Shown here: positions 35,302-49,476 of the stretch, piece after piece
How positions within the stretch are numbered: position 1 is the first letter of the stretch
Layout of the letters: every line of letters begins with the position of its first letter
Source of the DNA: Neurospora tetrasperma FGSC 2508
Lineage: Eukaryota > Ascomycota > Sordariomycetes > Sordariales > Sordariaceae
NCBI RefSeq assembly: GCF_000213175.1
Contig: NW_009799099.1
Location: forward strand, 1,747,781-1,811,780
Direction of reading: 5' to 3'
DNA length: 64,000 bases
Notes under the pieces: generated by a model
Seen by the model: the letters and a program-made list of their open reading frames with translations, nothing else
Told to the model about the DNA's origin: nothing
Databases searched by the model: none
Position numbers and translations under genes: made by a program

Positions 35302-36627
35302 TTACAGGATAAGTTGTTTCAGGTTCCGCTGGATGATCATGTCCTGCACGGAACCCATGGTTATCTTCAGAAGATTGGTATCGGTCGCATTTGTGAAATG
35401 CCCATAGATCTCCTTGTCCGGATTCCGGTTCAGCGCGCGGAACTTGTCCATAAAGTACTTGCTGGCCTGCTTAGAATCGTCCGGGGGACCATGATAATCA
35501 GTGAAACCGTGGTTCGTTATCGGGCTTCGGGGCAGCTTCTCCTTGAAAAGGTCGATCTTGTTGAGGAACAGGATCAAGGCCGATTTTGTGAACCAGTGAG
35601 AATTGGCGATCGATTCCCAGAGCATGAGGGCCTCGTTCATTTGGTTCTGCGCAAAGGTTAGCCTCCACCTTCTCAACAACATGCGGGACTTAGACGTACC
35701 CCATCCTTGTCTTCAACCAGGCACTGATCGTAACCTGAGATAGCTACTAAAAACAGCAAGCAGTTGACGTTCTCAAAGCAGTGAATCCACTTCTTCCGCT
35801 CCGACCGCTGGCCACCGACGTCAAACATACGGTATGTGAGTTGGCCCAAGTCGAAAACAGTCTCGGTGATACCAGTCGTTCGTAGCCTCGAGCGCAGCAA
35901 ATCCTGGTCGCTAGGAACATAGTTCCTGTCCCATAGTCTGTCCAGATCCGAGCAGAAGCTGGATGAGAGGTTAGCGAGATGCAGAAACGCGGAGAGTGGA
36001 TTGCGAACACATACTACTGAAGGTTGTCATGCAACGCAAACTCATTGCCCTTCTCGATAGCTTGCCTGACGCCTGAATCCTGCCATAGCTTCTTCGCTGG
36101 CTCGAAATATTCTAGTGGTAGAGGCTCGTCTCCCCTCATCTCGTAATCGACCATCATTTGTACCATGTTCTTCTGTAAGTACTCAAGTTAGTTGAAGAAC
36201 CGCAGATATCGAGGTCCACTGAATCAAACTTGCCTCATTATCTTCATCCTCCAGCTTGATGTTGAATTCATTCATCGCATCAAAGATCAATCGGAACGAC
36301 TGTAGAATGTTGGCGAAAATAACAGGCCTCCATTCCAGCTTCTCATTTTTGCTGAAACCTTGTGCATAGATCAACTTCATCTGCTTCAAAATCGTAGACT
36401 TTCCGGATTCACCAGCTCCTATTGATGCCAAATGTTAGAGTCGCCTTGGTCGCATACGCGCGCAATGGTCGCAGTGCAGGGTCTAGTAACAACTGGAGAT
36501 CCGTACCTAGCAGCAACAGCTTCACCTCCTTCGACAGGCGCTTCTCATCCGCGCGGATCTGCTTGTCTAGCTCGCGCGACCGGGAGGCCTCAGCCTCATC
36601 GTCCTTTCCACGACCCCCGAAACACAT
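35302..36627 (-). CDS. gna-2: Heterotrimeric G protein alpha subunit, group II
   Basis: Predicted 355-aa GTP-binding subunit at the plasma membrane, coupling receptors to downstream signalling. Exons on the minus strand: 36627-36507, 36418-36234, 36172-36015, 35958-35700 and 35646-35302. All joins are in frame. The P-loop GAGESGKS is at 41-48; switch I is [12 protein letters not shown]; switch II is [12 protein letters not shown]; the guanine-specificity motif is NKID, followed by TNATD. The N-terminus [10 protein letters not shown] lacks Gly2, so N-myristoylation is not expected, though Cys2 could be palmitoylated. The C-terminus RNLKQLIL lacks the cysteine of group I. These two ends identify the GNA-2/MagC class over GNA-1 and GNA-3. 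Intron 2 has a GC donor (GAG|GCAAGT), which alone gives the conserved EKNMVQ junction. Confidence 0.95.
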
Positions 36628-39600
36628 CTTAATGGTATATGTGTTGAATCCGTGTTGCAGAGGCGGAATGACTTTCCAGAGGATCGGGAAAGATCCAAGT
36701 TACCCAGCAAGTGAGACTTTCTATCGCTTTTTAGTCGTTTCAGGCGGAGCGCTGGCTAATAGTACAGCGGGGATTCGCCTGCACGCGGACCGACAGCGAT
36801 AGTGGGGGCCGCAATGATGAGAGATGCGTAGGTATGGATGGAGACCTGGAATGCCAGACCTGGTGAGATCCTGATCGGCAATGCGCAATCAACTGTCCGG
36901 GCACTCTTGTCTTTGTTCAGGCCGGCGATGACAGCTATAACAGCATGTGTCGTTAGGTCGAATCGCTTCTCGATTATGTCGAGGCCCAGTCAGTGGACGA
37001 TGCTGGAATCGATCGTTATGTATGTATTCGGTCGGTGGCTTGGCTTCGACAGACGGGTAAGTAGGCTTGCGTTTAGCAGCGGCAGCTCCTAGTCTTGAGG
37101 CGTCCGGGTTCGAACAAAATCGATACCGCGGTTGTTCTCGTGGGAAAAGCGTGGACGAGATGATAGTACAAAGAGACCAACGCAGATCAGACCGTTAAGG
37201 TAGAAACGGGAGTAGAAAAAGGGTGCGCGTGGGTGGGAAGGGGGAGGGAAAATAAGAAAAGCTGGGCAAAGACAAAAGAGGATGTAAGCGGCTTCCATGT
37301 ATGTACATCACAGTAGCATCGACAACAATTGCAAGGGAGTGAGCTCTGCAGCGAGATAAAGCAGGCCGGACTAGTGAAATCACCGCAATGCAGAAATGAC
37401 AGGGCCGCTCGTGAACCAGGGACAAGCGACGATGTACATAGCGTACCAGGGTTTGTGTAGCAATGGAGACAGGGACGATCACACCATCGTCGGAGATCAA
37501 AAAAAGCATGGGCGGGCGGGCAGGCGGGCAACGACCTAACGGCGACGGACGGAACAAGGGAACGAAGCATGGGCAAGGCCGGAAACAGGAGGGCAAGCAC
37601 TCCAGACGAGTCTTACAACCCGGTTTTACCTACCTCTACTGTAATAGTAAGGTACATAGGGTACCTCTACCTAGGTACCTACCTCTAGTCTAGGGTATCA
37701 GTTCTAGAGGTCTCTTTTCCACTCGGTTAGGTCCTTGTTGCCTCCAACTTCAGCCTCTGAACATGGAACTAAGCAGTGAATGGGTGCCAGAGTGTGACAG
37801 ACAAGCGAGTGTGGTGGGAGCCAACCCACCTGCACACAAGGCAGTTCCGTCGCTCCTGCCACTCGCTCATGCCGCCCTAGCTCCCTAAAAGTACCCTACC
37901 ACCTACCTTGGTTCCATTTCTGGCCCACTGCCGCTCTAATCCAAATTCCCCGTCCGGGTCGCCCCTGCCCATTCCACCATGCGGGCGACCGTGCCTGCCT
38001 GATGAAGAAAGGTGCAGTGCGCGAGTGCCTTCCATGCCTTGAGGTTGCTTGGGCCAGTGTCACTCCCGTTTCGGCAGTGCCCAGGGCACCTGGTGGCTGT
38101 GCAGTTACCTCTAATGTAAGGAATCTCAGGAATAGTCTCGATGTGGGTATTTTTTGCGCATCATACCTACCTCTAGGGAAGTGAAGACTGATCGATGCAA
38201 TTTAGATGCCCAATCCTCAATATTAGGTACCTTTCAAAAAGAAGGCCATGCACTACCGATCTTGACAAGATCATACTATGCGTCACCAGGCTGGAGAGTG
38301 GAAGTTCACTTCTGTGAACGACACTGCAGGACCTCTGACGCGGGCGTTCAGGCATGGGAGGCAGGGGGCGTACCGGCAGATACACATGGTTGGACCCCGA
38401 CCACGGCCACCCTGCATATCGGGCACTCGTGGCTTCGCTCTTCTGCAGCAAAACCACCTCAGGCACGTTGTGAGACTTCAAGAAATTGCCATGTCCTAAC
38501 TGAAGAACTGAGAGAATACTTACAGCACTTGGTCGGGTCGCTTTTGGTATGACCATGACGCTAAAAGGCTCATCCGGGCATGGAACTGGCAATTGACCAA
38601 AGTGGAATTTTTCTTCGATGCCGTCCGCTGTTTCGAAGTCCCTTGTTGCCCATGTCCGCACATGCGCCATCACCACCACGCACAAGGGAGCCAGGGGGGC
38701 CACTCGAGGTAAGGATGCACAATACTAACCAAAGAAAGCCGTCCCGAGAGTGAGGACGACGACGAGAAACGAGCACACCACAGTCACCCGATGAACGGCG
38801 TGGACGGATTCGTCACCGTTTTCTGGGATTCACCTGGCTAAAAGCTTCCAACCACATGGTCCCGAAACATCGGAAGTAGATCGCACCCATAATCAGACAT
38901 CTTGGCCGCCCGAAGACGAAGACGATAAATAGAAAGCCAAATGGTAGTCGGAAGACATCAACGCATCAGAGCAAGAGCTCAAGTTCTAACGTACACTACT
39001 GAGACAACTGCAGAAACGAATCCGACCTGCACAGTGTGAAATGGATAGATATTCTCCTTTCTCATTTTCTCAAACCACGGACTGCTGCCAAGCATCCAAT
39101 AACTCCGGGTAATGGTCATCGGCACTTGGAATGGCAGTGATGGATCAGAAAGTTTCCACTCGTGGAAGCGAGCGTTTTCCATCTTTTCTGACGGGAGATG
39201 ACGGTGGCGATTCTAACAGGTACACTACACTGCGCAATCGGTCGTCCAGAGGTGGGAGATGAACTTGGAGGTTGATACAACTGAAACACTGCGACCCTCC
39301 CGCCGCCCGCCTTGCTAGAATCTGCGAGTGTGTGTTCAGGGCAGTCTCATGAGGGCATATCCAGATGCTCATCTCGTTGTGGCAGACATAGTGTATAAGC
39401 TGAGTATGAAGCCCATTCGAGCTGTCATGGCCCGCTCAATCACCACAGTACCTACCTAGAGCTTGTTCGAGGCCATGGCTGGTAAGGGGTACGCTGCCCG
39501 AGGGACCTATACACTACTGTAGACCATCTCCAACGCTCCACGATGACTAAGGGAATCCTCAAAGCCCTGGCCAACTTTGCTCATCCGTATATCCCGACAT

Positions 39601-42600
39601 CTTGGAAATTGCATCGCCTCTTACCCGCATTCATTATCCAGATTTTCTCCGATCTCCCCTTTCTTCCCCAGCTGAATAATCCAGCCTCACAGAATTAGTG
39701 TAGTGTACACAAAACTTGATCTTTTTCCCCTGAGTTGGTCCCTGCGGTCCTGTCGCAGACCCTGAGCTTAAACTGGTTTGACTGCGCGAGTCGGGGGCGC
39801 CCTGACGACAAACTCAAGCTGGTGGAGCGTCGCATGGCCTCCAACCAATAGCGTTTTCTGGACCCTTCCAACATCTCCCCGGTGGGAGGTGGGGGGCGGC
39901 TTGTCCTCGTGAAGAGCAAGCGAGGGCTTCGCGGATTGCGGCTGGTTCACAGGAATCAATAGCACCGGATTTATTAAGCTTGCAGCACAGTGTCAAAATG
40001 ACTGCAAACGACTGGCAACTCATTCTTTTTCGGGCTTGACTCCCGGCTCGCCTTCGTCTCCAAAACATAAAGGCAGGCCGAACCACTATCGGGTCGCTCT
40101 TGGCCCTGTTTTGGGGTCATGTGAGGGCGAGAGCCAGGCAACAAAGCGTAAGAACCTTCTTGAGCCCAGGGGCTTTCGCTTCTCTATCCGTACCTATCGA
40201 GATGTAATGTCTCAGTTTATCTTGGGCCTAGTCGGTCTCAATGATAGGCAAATTTACCGGGCAGTTGCTGGGCGGTAACAGAGCTCCAAAGAAACAAAAG
40301 AAGCAAACATGGTCGATGGGCGGTTGATGAAAACAGTTACCCATCTCAGAATGTTCACAGAAACTCCAGGTCTCGGACCTTTACAGTAGAAGGGATGTGC
40401 TGCACGAGAAAAAAAAACATCCAGGACCAAATCAACAACGAACTGCAAATAGGGGACATTGCCGTCTCTTTCAGCAACGACTGGACTGAAGGCCGCGTGG
40501 ACCCTTTTCTTAGCAGGCAAGCTTTGTTCTGGACTCATAAAGCACTTTCACCATCAAAAGAACGTTAGTCGAGACGCCAGGAAAGGTGATGATCGTCCCG
40601 GTGGTGGACATCACGGCAGTTGCGCGTACGGCGTTGCGTGTGCTAGCGGCATATGCAGGGGCAGATTGTCGAAATCACTCGCAGAGAACCTTTGTTCGAA
40701 AAGGAGGCCGGAACCGTCTCGATAAAAAACGAACAGGCAAGGCAGAACAGGTACCTCTCAACTCCCTCTTCTATAACAAGAGCCTGGCGTCTCAAAATCT
40801 TGATTACTCGAGAAATACCATCCTACTATGTACGACTGAAATGCCTCCAACAAGGAACCCACAACATGGAGCAATGGGGACATGTACAGTCGCTTTCTTG
40901 ATATTGACATTCTGAGGCCCGCCACCCTGCCATTGCACTATGTAATAGCAACATGTCGTTTGGTCATCTTGAGCCTGTGAAAGCAAGACGTGCCGAGAGG
41001 AAACCATAGGAAAAATGGCATGATGCGTTGCACTCGGTTCCAGCATAATACATTATACGAACGTTCGCCGGTCCCGTCAGGTTCGGGGAATCACTTCGTT
41101 GTTCTACGTACATTAACTTGACAATGGGACCCGGACGCCGTTATATTGATCGGCATCGGTGGACCCAGGGCAACTAATAGGTGGTAGAGCCGTTGATGGC
41201 GTAATGAAAGAACACGCCTGCACACCAAGAATGTTCTACCGACCTAGGCTCGCCAGGGGACTCGGAGTAAATTGCATCCTCGGTTCGTCTTGCTGACGAT
41301 TATCTAAAGAGTGCATTTTGATCTGAAGCGGGTTGGCCCGCGAAGTTCATACACTCCATATAGTGTAAACTTCAAAGACCTTTGTCGTACAAAGTGAGTA
41401 CACTGTCCCGACTGCATATCTTACATTTGTCAATCTATATCCCGATCTGGCAACCAACTTGGGACCACCACCACCACCGGCACCACCGGCACCACATGGA
41501 GAGCAAGCTACGCTCACAGCCATGGTACAACCCACCACACAATTTCACTGTGCTGCCTGTGAATAACATTTTCTTTTGCTAGCGTATATGATATAGTAGT
41601 CTGTTAACCCAAGTTCTCGGATATCAAGGTTCGACCTTGCTCGGTTGCAGTGTTTAATCGAAGTTGTACGACATGAAACGTGCTGGGTCTATCTGTTCCG
41701 CCCCAGGTCTATCTGTTCCGCCCCAGGCTCTCATCGGGCCCGATCCATGCATGAGATCGACATCAGCGACCGTAGTCATAGTGGACTTGGGAATAATTTA
41801 CCTTCAGCCTCGTGTGAAATTACTTTCGCCAATGTCGAACACCAAAACCTCGGCCGGTACGAGCTGTAGTGGTGATCATCGGTTTGAAGCCTTCAACGTC
41901 GAGGAAGGAAGAAAACCTCAAAGCACGATCGAGAGCCACGTCTGCGTCGTCGTTATGCCTAATCTCACATGCCGCGGCTCTCAACCATAGCATAGTGAGA
42001 TCACTGACCGCAGTCAGGATTTCTCAAGATGCGCTGGATTCAGGCCACTCATCAACGCATTGATTCATGCTAAATGCTTCGTCCTGCGTGGCTCTCCGGC
42101 GTCGACCCGCCGTGTCTCGTTCACTCGACCGCTCGCGATATGTGGTACAAATAAGTCTCACCTTCCCAACCTTGCGAAGAAAGTGCTGGTACACAGCACA
42201 AGCGCCATGTCCTAGCCAGCGATGACGCTACGCCCGAAGCCGATGTCCATTATGGGACCAAAAGAAGAAAAAAAAATGATGGCAGATACTGTTGCTCGCG
42301 TCGAGCGTCCTCATCGGCTGAGCTCCCAGGATGACCCACGGCATGCCTGACTCCGTGTACCGTACCTCCAACTTTGGCATCGTGAATTGGTAGGTGAGCT
42401 GAACTGCAGTGCCTAGTACCGAAGGCATACTTAGGGTCCTGTAGAGGTATATAGTCATTCCACGTACAGTCCATTGTTACCGTATTCACCCCAAGGCTTC
42501 GAAAGGCGCCTGAAACCTCGAATGCCTCGGATTGAACACATGGGAAGCGTATGATGGATGAATCGGAGGTTCGCATATGAGTCGGAAGTATCGGGTCTGC

Positions 42601-43207
42601 TCATAGTCCAGAATAAATGCCAAAGAAAGCCAAAGAGGAAACCAAGACAATACATTGGAGTATCTAGAAGATTTGAAACGGTAGACTTTCTGGGATCGTA
42701 CATACGTTGAGGTGGTCTTTGTCATTGAGATCAAACTACATACCTACCTACCTCTAGGTATGGTACACTACTGTACAATACTGTGCTCCTGTTGTCCTGT
42801 GCTGACACAGCTCTATTTCACAGTTGCTCCTGGCAACCATCCGGTTGTTTTCCACGTGCTTCTGCAGCTGCACTTTCAGATGCGACAACGGCTTGAGTAC
42901 AAGGTCTCTCCACAGTTGCACTGTCAGCCACATTTTCATTCGCCCATAGGTCGTGGTGCTGGAGAGGGAAAAGGTCCAGAAAAATTTTCATGTTGTTCAG
43001 AGACCTGCGTGATTGGTGTGATTGGACCTTTCAGAGTGCGAATTGTGCGTGGTCACTGGCCCCTCCAACGCAAGGGAATGAATTTGACTTTTCACGCTGG
43101 CTTTCCTACTCCGTCGCTGCTTCTCCAGGACTCGAATCCTGACATCGTCCTGCCAAATCAACAACCGCTTCTTCTCCAGGTCGACCGGTCTCTACCAATC
43201 CTTCAAG
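36628..43207. other. Long intergenic region between divergent genes
   Basis: About 6.6 kb between the G-alpha (-) and spermidine synthase (+) start codons. No frame shows a recognisable domain. It contains a dense cluster of ACCTACCT/AGGTACCT motifs at 37625-37689, others near 38227, 39448 and 42741-42760, and a short direct duplication of CCCCAGGTCTATCTGTTCCG around 41685-41727. The G-alpha promoter side is pyrimidine-rich on the minus strand (37187-37300). Confidence 0.55.
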
Positions 43208-44927
<1,720 letters not shown>

Positions 44928-45308
44928 AAAGCCTGCTTTGACGAAAAATAAACGAAAGACTGGTGATGACTATATAACGCCGTCATGGCACCGAATCTTC
45001 ATGGCTAGGGCCGCATAGCACAGTTTCCGGGAATGGGAAAGGGGGACAGTCGAGATATGTTGGCGGATCTCCAACGTGCTTCTACCAAAGATACCAAAGA
45101 TAGCGGCGTCAGCGCAGGGAAAAGGGTGCTCTGGAAACATCGCGCCTTTAAACAACCCTGCGCGCGAGGCTCTTGAAACGAAATATATCGGATTCGCCTC
45201 GCAATGTTACGTACAAATCAGAAAAATTGATAACGTGATGGTTACACAACTGATCAAACGTTCAGAATGTAACACACAAATCAATATATTACGATGAAGC
45301 CCGGCGAG
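44928..45308. other. Convergent 3' intergenic space
   Basis: 381 bases between the stops of spermidine synthase (+) and the amidase (-), enough only for two 3' UTRs. An AATAAA-like signal (AAAATAAACG near 44945) may serve spermidine synthase. Confidence 0.5.
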
Positions 45309-46229
45309 TTAGGAACTCACCTTCGCCTGGCTTACGTCAGGATAGATATCAAACCTCCGCTGATCCCTTAGAGGAATGCCCGACCTCGCCTCCTCGATCT
45401 TTGTCCCGTCAAGCTCGGCACTCACAATTGTCTCGCTCTCCTCCGCCTCTACTAATACTCGGGCCATGGGGTCGACGATCAGGCTGTGACCATACGCATG
45501 GTAACTCGCGCTCGTATCCCTCGCCGGACTGCAGAGGGCCACGTAAATTTGGTTGTCCATGGCCCTCGCCTGTCCCTGCAGCCGCCAATGCAGCGGACCG
45601 GTTGTGGTATTGAACGCGCCCGGATAAACGAGAGCAAAGCAACCCTTCCGGGCTGCAATCATGGCCAGCTCCGGGAACCGAATATCATAGCAGATGGCCA
45701 CGGCGATGCGGCCGTAGTCGGGCAAATCCACCAGCGTCACGCTGTTACCGGGCGACAACACATCGCTCTCCTTAAACTTGATCTTGCCCGGAATATCGAT
45801 ATCGAACAGATGCACTTTACGATGCGATGCAAGCAGTTTGCCGTCGGGGCCGAAAACCAAGCTCGTGTTGTAGTATGTCTTTTTGTCCTCCGTGCCCTCC
45901 TCGATGGCGAGCTCGGGAATCGACCCCCCCACCAGGTAGATGCCGTTGTCACGAGCCATCGCGGAGAGCGCGTGGAAGGACGGGCTCTGCTCGGCAGTCG
46001 GAGGTGAAGGGAGGAGCTGCTCGGCGTACGAGGGGAAGAAGTCGCAGCCGTAGGGGGAGTTGAAGCATTCGGGAAGAACGACAATGTTGGCGCCGCCTGA
46101 AGCGGCCTCGCGCACCTTGTCGGCGGCATGCAAGAGGTTGGCGGACTTGTCGGCGCCGCTGGCAAGTTGGATACAAGCTAGCTTGACTGGCTTCTTGAGG
46201 AGGATCGGGTGCTTGGTCGAGGAAGCCAT
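45309..46229 (-). CDS. Nit-type carbon-nitrogen hydrolase (omega-amidase/deaminated glutathione amidase)
   Basis: Predicted 306-aa nitrilase-superfamily amidase, single exon. The Glu-Lys-Cys triad is Glu54 (LPECFNSPYG), Lys138 (HRKVHLFDIDIPG) and Cys180 (AICYDIRFPE). These contexts fit the Nit2/yeast Nit3 group, which hydrolyses alpha-ketoglutaramate or repairs deaminated glutathione. The start at 46229 gives the conserved core. In-frame ATGs at 46382 and 46478 would add 51 or 83 residues; the 51-residue leader (MRTITSRSIRIITNSL and on) has Arg/Ser/Thr and no acidic residue, like a mitochondrial presequence. Which start is used cannot be told from sequence. The gene diverges from the AT-hook gene. 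Confidence 0.9.
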   Translation of the reverse strand: MASSTKHPILLKKPVKLACIQLASGADKSANLLHAADKVREAASGGANIVVLPECFNSPYGCDFFPSYAEQLLPSPPTAEQSPSFHALSAMARDNGIYLVGGSIPELAIEEGTEDKKTYYNTSLVFGPDGKLLASHRKVHLFDIDIPGKIKFKESDVLSPGNSVTLVDLPDYGRIAVAICYDIRFPELAMIAARKGCFALVYPGAFNTTTGPLHWRLQGQARAMDNQIYVALCSPARDTSASYHAYGHSLIVDPMARVLVEAEESETIVSAELDGTKIEEARSGIPLRDQRRFDIYPDVSQAKVSS

Positions 46230-47140
46230 CTTGCGGATTTGAGAATGAAGGAGTAGACGGATGGTGGTGGGAAGGGCAGAAAATGGATGGTGGTGGTGGT
46301 AAGTCGAGCTTTTCGGTCGGGTCAAGTTTGCAATAAGAGAGTTGGTGATGATTCGTATGGAGCGCGAAGTGATTGTTCGCATTGCGGTCTGCGGATTGCA
46401 GTGCTGACAAGAGCAGAAAAGGATGGAATGGGAGAAAAGAGTGGAGGGGTTCCGCGGTGTCGGTGCTCGGTAGCTCACGACGGAAAGCTGCCTTCTAGGT
46501 AGCTACCGAAGCCGAAGGCGGGCAGTGAGTGCCCGACCCCGCGCCAACAGGAGTGGGGGGCAGGTGGTGCGCTTGAGTAACTGAGCCACAGAAAGAGCGA
46601 GCCCCAGCCGGGGTGTGTGTCTAGCTAGGTAGTGGGTGAGCGCCACACGACATATGGGTACTTCCCACTTACACCGAGCTCACTTTCCATATTGGGACTC
46701 TCTGTTCAAGTTGCGGAAGGAATGTAACACCACCACATACCTACCTACCTATCGTAGGCAACGACTACAGCTTCCTCGTCTAGCCCGATATGAAGTCCAC
46801 GGTGATACCTACTTCTATACCTCGGTCCGGATCGTGCGCTCAAAACTGAATTCTCCACTATTTCCGCATTTTCTTCCTTTCATCACGCCGAGTGCATGAT
46901 CCAGAACACCACGCTCACAGCATCGATAGCGGCTCGACGAATCTCCTACTCAACCTTCAAAGTGTCAACTACTTGCTAGTGTCCTCTAGTCGGCCTCAAT
47001 GGGCTCTGCTTAAGCGATCTACATTTCCAAACATCTTTATCTATCGTCGACGACTTCCGAGCCCAATGGACTACTCCTCTTCCGGGTCCCGACTATGCGA
47101 GCAGCTATTTCTTTCCAGAAGACTTTCCAAGTTCTTCAAG
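46230..47140. other. Divergent promoter region
   Basis: About 0.9 kb between the amidase (-) and AT-hook protein (+) inner starts. The left part may be coding leader of the amidase. The right part (46892-47140) is open in frame with the AT-hook gene but reads like untranslated leader. ACCTACCTACC occurs at 46739-46749. Confidence 0.5.
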
Positions 47141-49476
47141 ATGAACTGGACCGAGGGAACCTTGTACCGTCATAGTCGCGGGAAGCTGCGGAAAGCCAAT
47201 GCAGAAAAGCAACGTCAGAAGGAGTACTTTGCGAGAGCTCACATTCGAGCAGCTGAGCAAAGGGAGGCTAGGAAGAACGGTCCTCCTCCTATTTCATACC
47301 TTGAGCCAGGTTCAGATCTACCAGAACCTCCTAGGGACGCATTTCCCCCCAAGCAAAACTCTACCCACGGTGCACCGCATCGGAGAGGAAGATGGGGTGC
47401 GAGTGTACCGACAGCAGAGGATACTCCAAAGTCGGAGCATCTCTTACCAACAGTCGACCAGTTCCTAAAGGAGCAAGTTGGCAAGGCCACTTCTACCAAC
47501 ACAGCGCCTTCTCAGTTGCTCCCAAAAGGGACACAGGTAGAAAGATTGAGGCAGAGGCTTCTTGCGAGCAAAGACTGGGGTGCAAGCCGGATTCAGTCCC
47601 CTGTCCAAGTCCACAATCGACCTCGCCCTATGCCACCGCATGTCGGTCCGACTCAACCTACAAGAGCAATGGAAGAAAAGCCAGCACATATTGTCCAGAG
47701 CAACCGGGGCCTGTACCCTCAAAAGCACACCTCTCATTTGCCTTTTCTTCGCGGGGCGGATGTGCAAATCCGCGTTGGAAGTCAAGAGAAGCAGCTCAAA
47801 AGCTCAACAATCGGCAATGGAAGCCTTGCGCATCAAAAGCAGAATGCCTCAACAGAAGAAAGTCGACACTTCATGACAAGCGCGAGCGGTATGCGCTACC
47901 CAAGATGAGATGGCTTCTGTATACTAAATGTTGTTCATCAGACTGTGAATCCAGAGATATGCCACCCCGCAAGCGAGTCCGAAGACGATCTTCATCGAAT
48001 GCCGAAGATTATCCTTCTATACAAGCAGCATCACGAAATAGTGATAGCGATAATACACGTCATGTCGTGACATCAGTACCGAGCATCTTTCATCCAGTCC
48101 CTTTGCGAGCAATACCGAGTCATCTGTTGCTCTCTTCGGGATCATTGGATTCGGCAAATAGTGCCAGCCATCTCGCTCAGGTTGGACGAACAACATCTTC
48201 TGTCCCGCCCTCGCAGAAAGCGGAAAACTCAACCTGGAAGGCGTGGTTGGAAGAGTCTAGCAGTGCTTTTGGTGCCCAAACAAATCCTGAACCGCATGAG
48301 CCGGTGGCACAGCTCAGAATCAGTCCTGGGGTAAGCGAAAGACAAGTAAGGCACCAAGGGTATTCACCACCAGTCCACGCACTCTGTACCGGTGAGAATG
48401 ACGTTTCTCTGCCTGAACTTCAGCTTTTCAGTGCAGACGCACAATCAAATGTGCTTGGCCAATATGACAGACCTGTTGCCAATATTGGACATTCGACATC
48501 AGCTCTAAACCGGGGAAGACTGTCGGTATTGCTCGAAACGTCATCCATTAGTGCCGAAAAGACAGTAAATAATGCAGACCGGCGTATATCTGCTGTCTCC
48601 AATCAAGCAGTATCCACCCAATGTGAGCCCAAGAAAGGACTACATCGAGGTGACCAGATTGATGCTTGGAAGACATTCGTGTTTGGGGACGATGACAGTG
48701 AAGAGGTCGAACGAGACGCATTCAGTGAAGCAAGACATGATGCCGCTCGACTTATACGGCCATACGATGAGAATAGCCTTCCATCTATCGGGGACGGGGA
48801 CCACTCTGGGTACGACAGCAACATTGCAATGGCTGGAACGTCTTCCTCTGGCAACGCGGAGGGATCAAAACCTTATGAGAGACACTTTGCCATCGACAAT
48901 CCAAACCAAAGTCCCAGAAAAATCCATGAACCAGCATCAACGGATTCACAGTCTAGTGCAACCTCGGCGGAGGAACATGTTGTTATTCCGCGTTATACAC
49001 CATTTGCCAACGGTCATGACAGTGTTGCCGTGGAGCGTCCTTGTGTTGACACAAGTCCCATCAGTAACAAGCATGAGACAGCCGAAAACATAACGATCGC
49101 CATGTCAGACGCATCAGGCGAGTCGGCCTCGATAGCGATTTCGGTACCCACATGCCCAAGTGCGTCTCTAGTAGTTGAACCAGCTCATTCCCGACTTGGG
49201 GCCCCGGATTCTGGGGCACAGTTTCGATTTGCGGCGCCGAGACCATTCGTGGGTAAACACTCTGTTCCATCACGCAATGACCGCCCTTCAGCAGCTATTG
49301 CTCCGGTCAGTCTTAAATGGAAAAGGGGTAGACCGAGAAAACGGGCGCGTGACGGGAGGGCTGATATACGGGCACTACCAAACTACAGCGGCGACCCTAT
49401 TGAGGAGATTGAGGATGACGATGATGCTCCGCCGCCATCTTTGTTTGGCTCTCTGGACGTTTGTTATGACCAGTGA
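47141..49476 (+). CDS. Uncharacterised AT-hook protein
   Basis: Predicted 760-aa, mostly disordered protein; no enzyme domain seen. Exons 47141-47888 and 47942-49476 flank a 53-nt intron (GTATGC donor, TACTAAAT branch, ATCAG acceptor). Only this acceptor keeps frame. The N-terminus MNWTEGTLYRHSRGK is followed by a basic helix (KANAEKQRQKEYFARA); I recall MNWT-G-L-RHS-type starts in other fungal proteins of unknown function, which supports this ATG over the in-frame one at 46892. Near residue 708 is an AT-hook core, KRGRPRKRAR, then an acidic run EEIEDDDD. This suggests a nuclear, DNA-binding role; that is inference. Function unknown. Confidence 0.75.

Noticed and set aside
37098-37118. GGTTCGAAC as a tRNA B box
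   Set aside because: No matching A box, acceptor stem or T stem around it.
47392-47941. Upstream extension of the AT-hook exon 2 frame
   Set aside because: It overlaps exon 1 in another frame. The spliced model with the MNWT start and consensus intron explains the region better.
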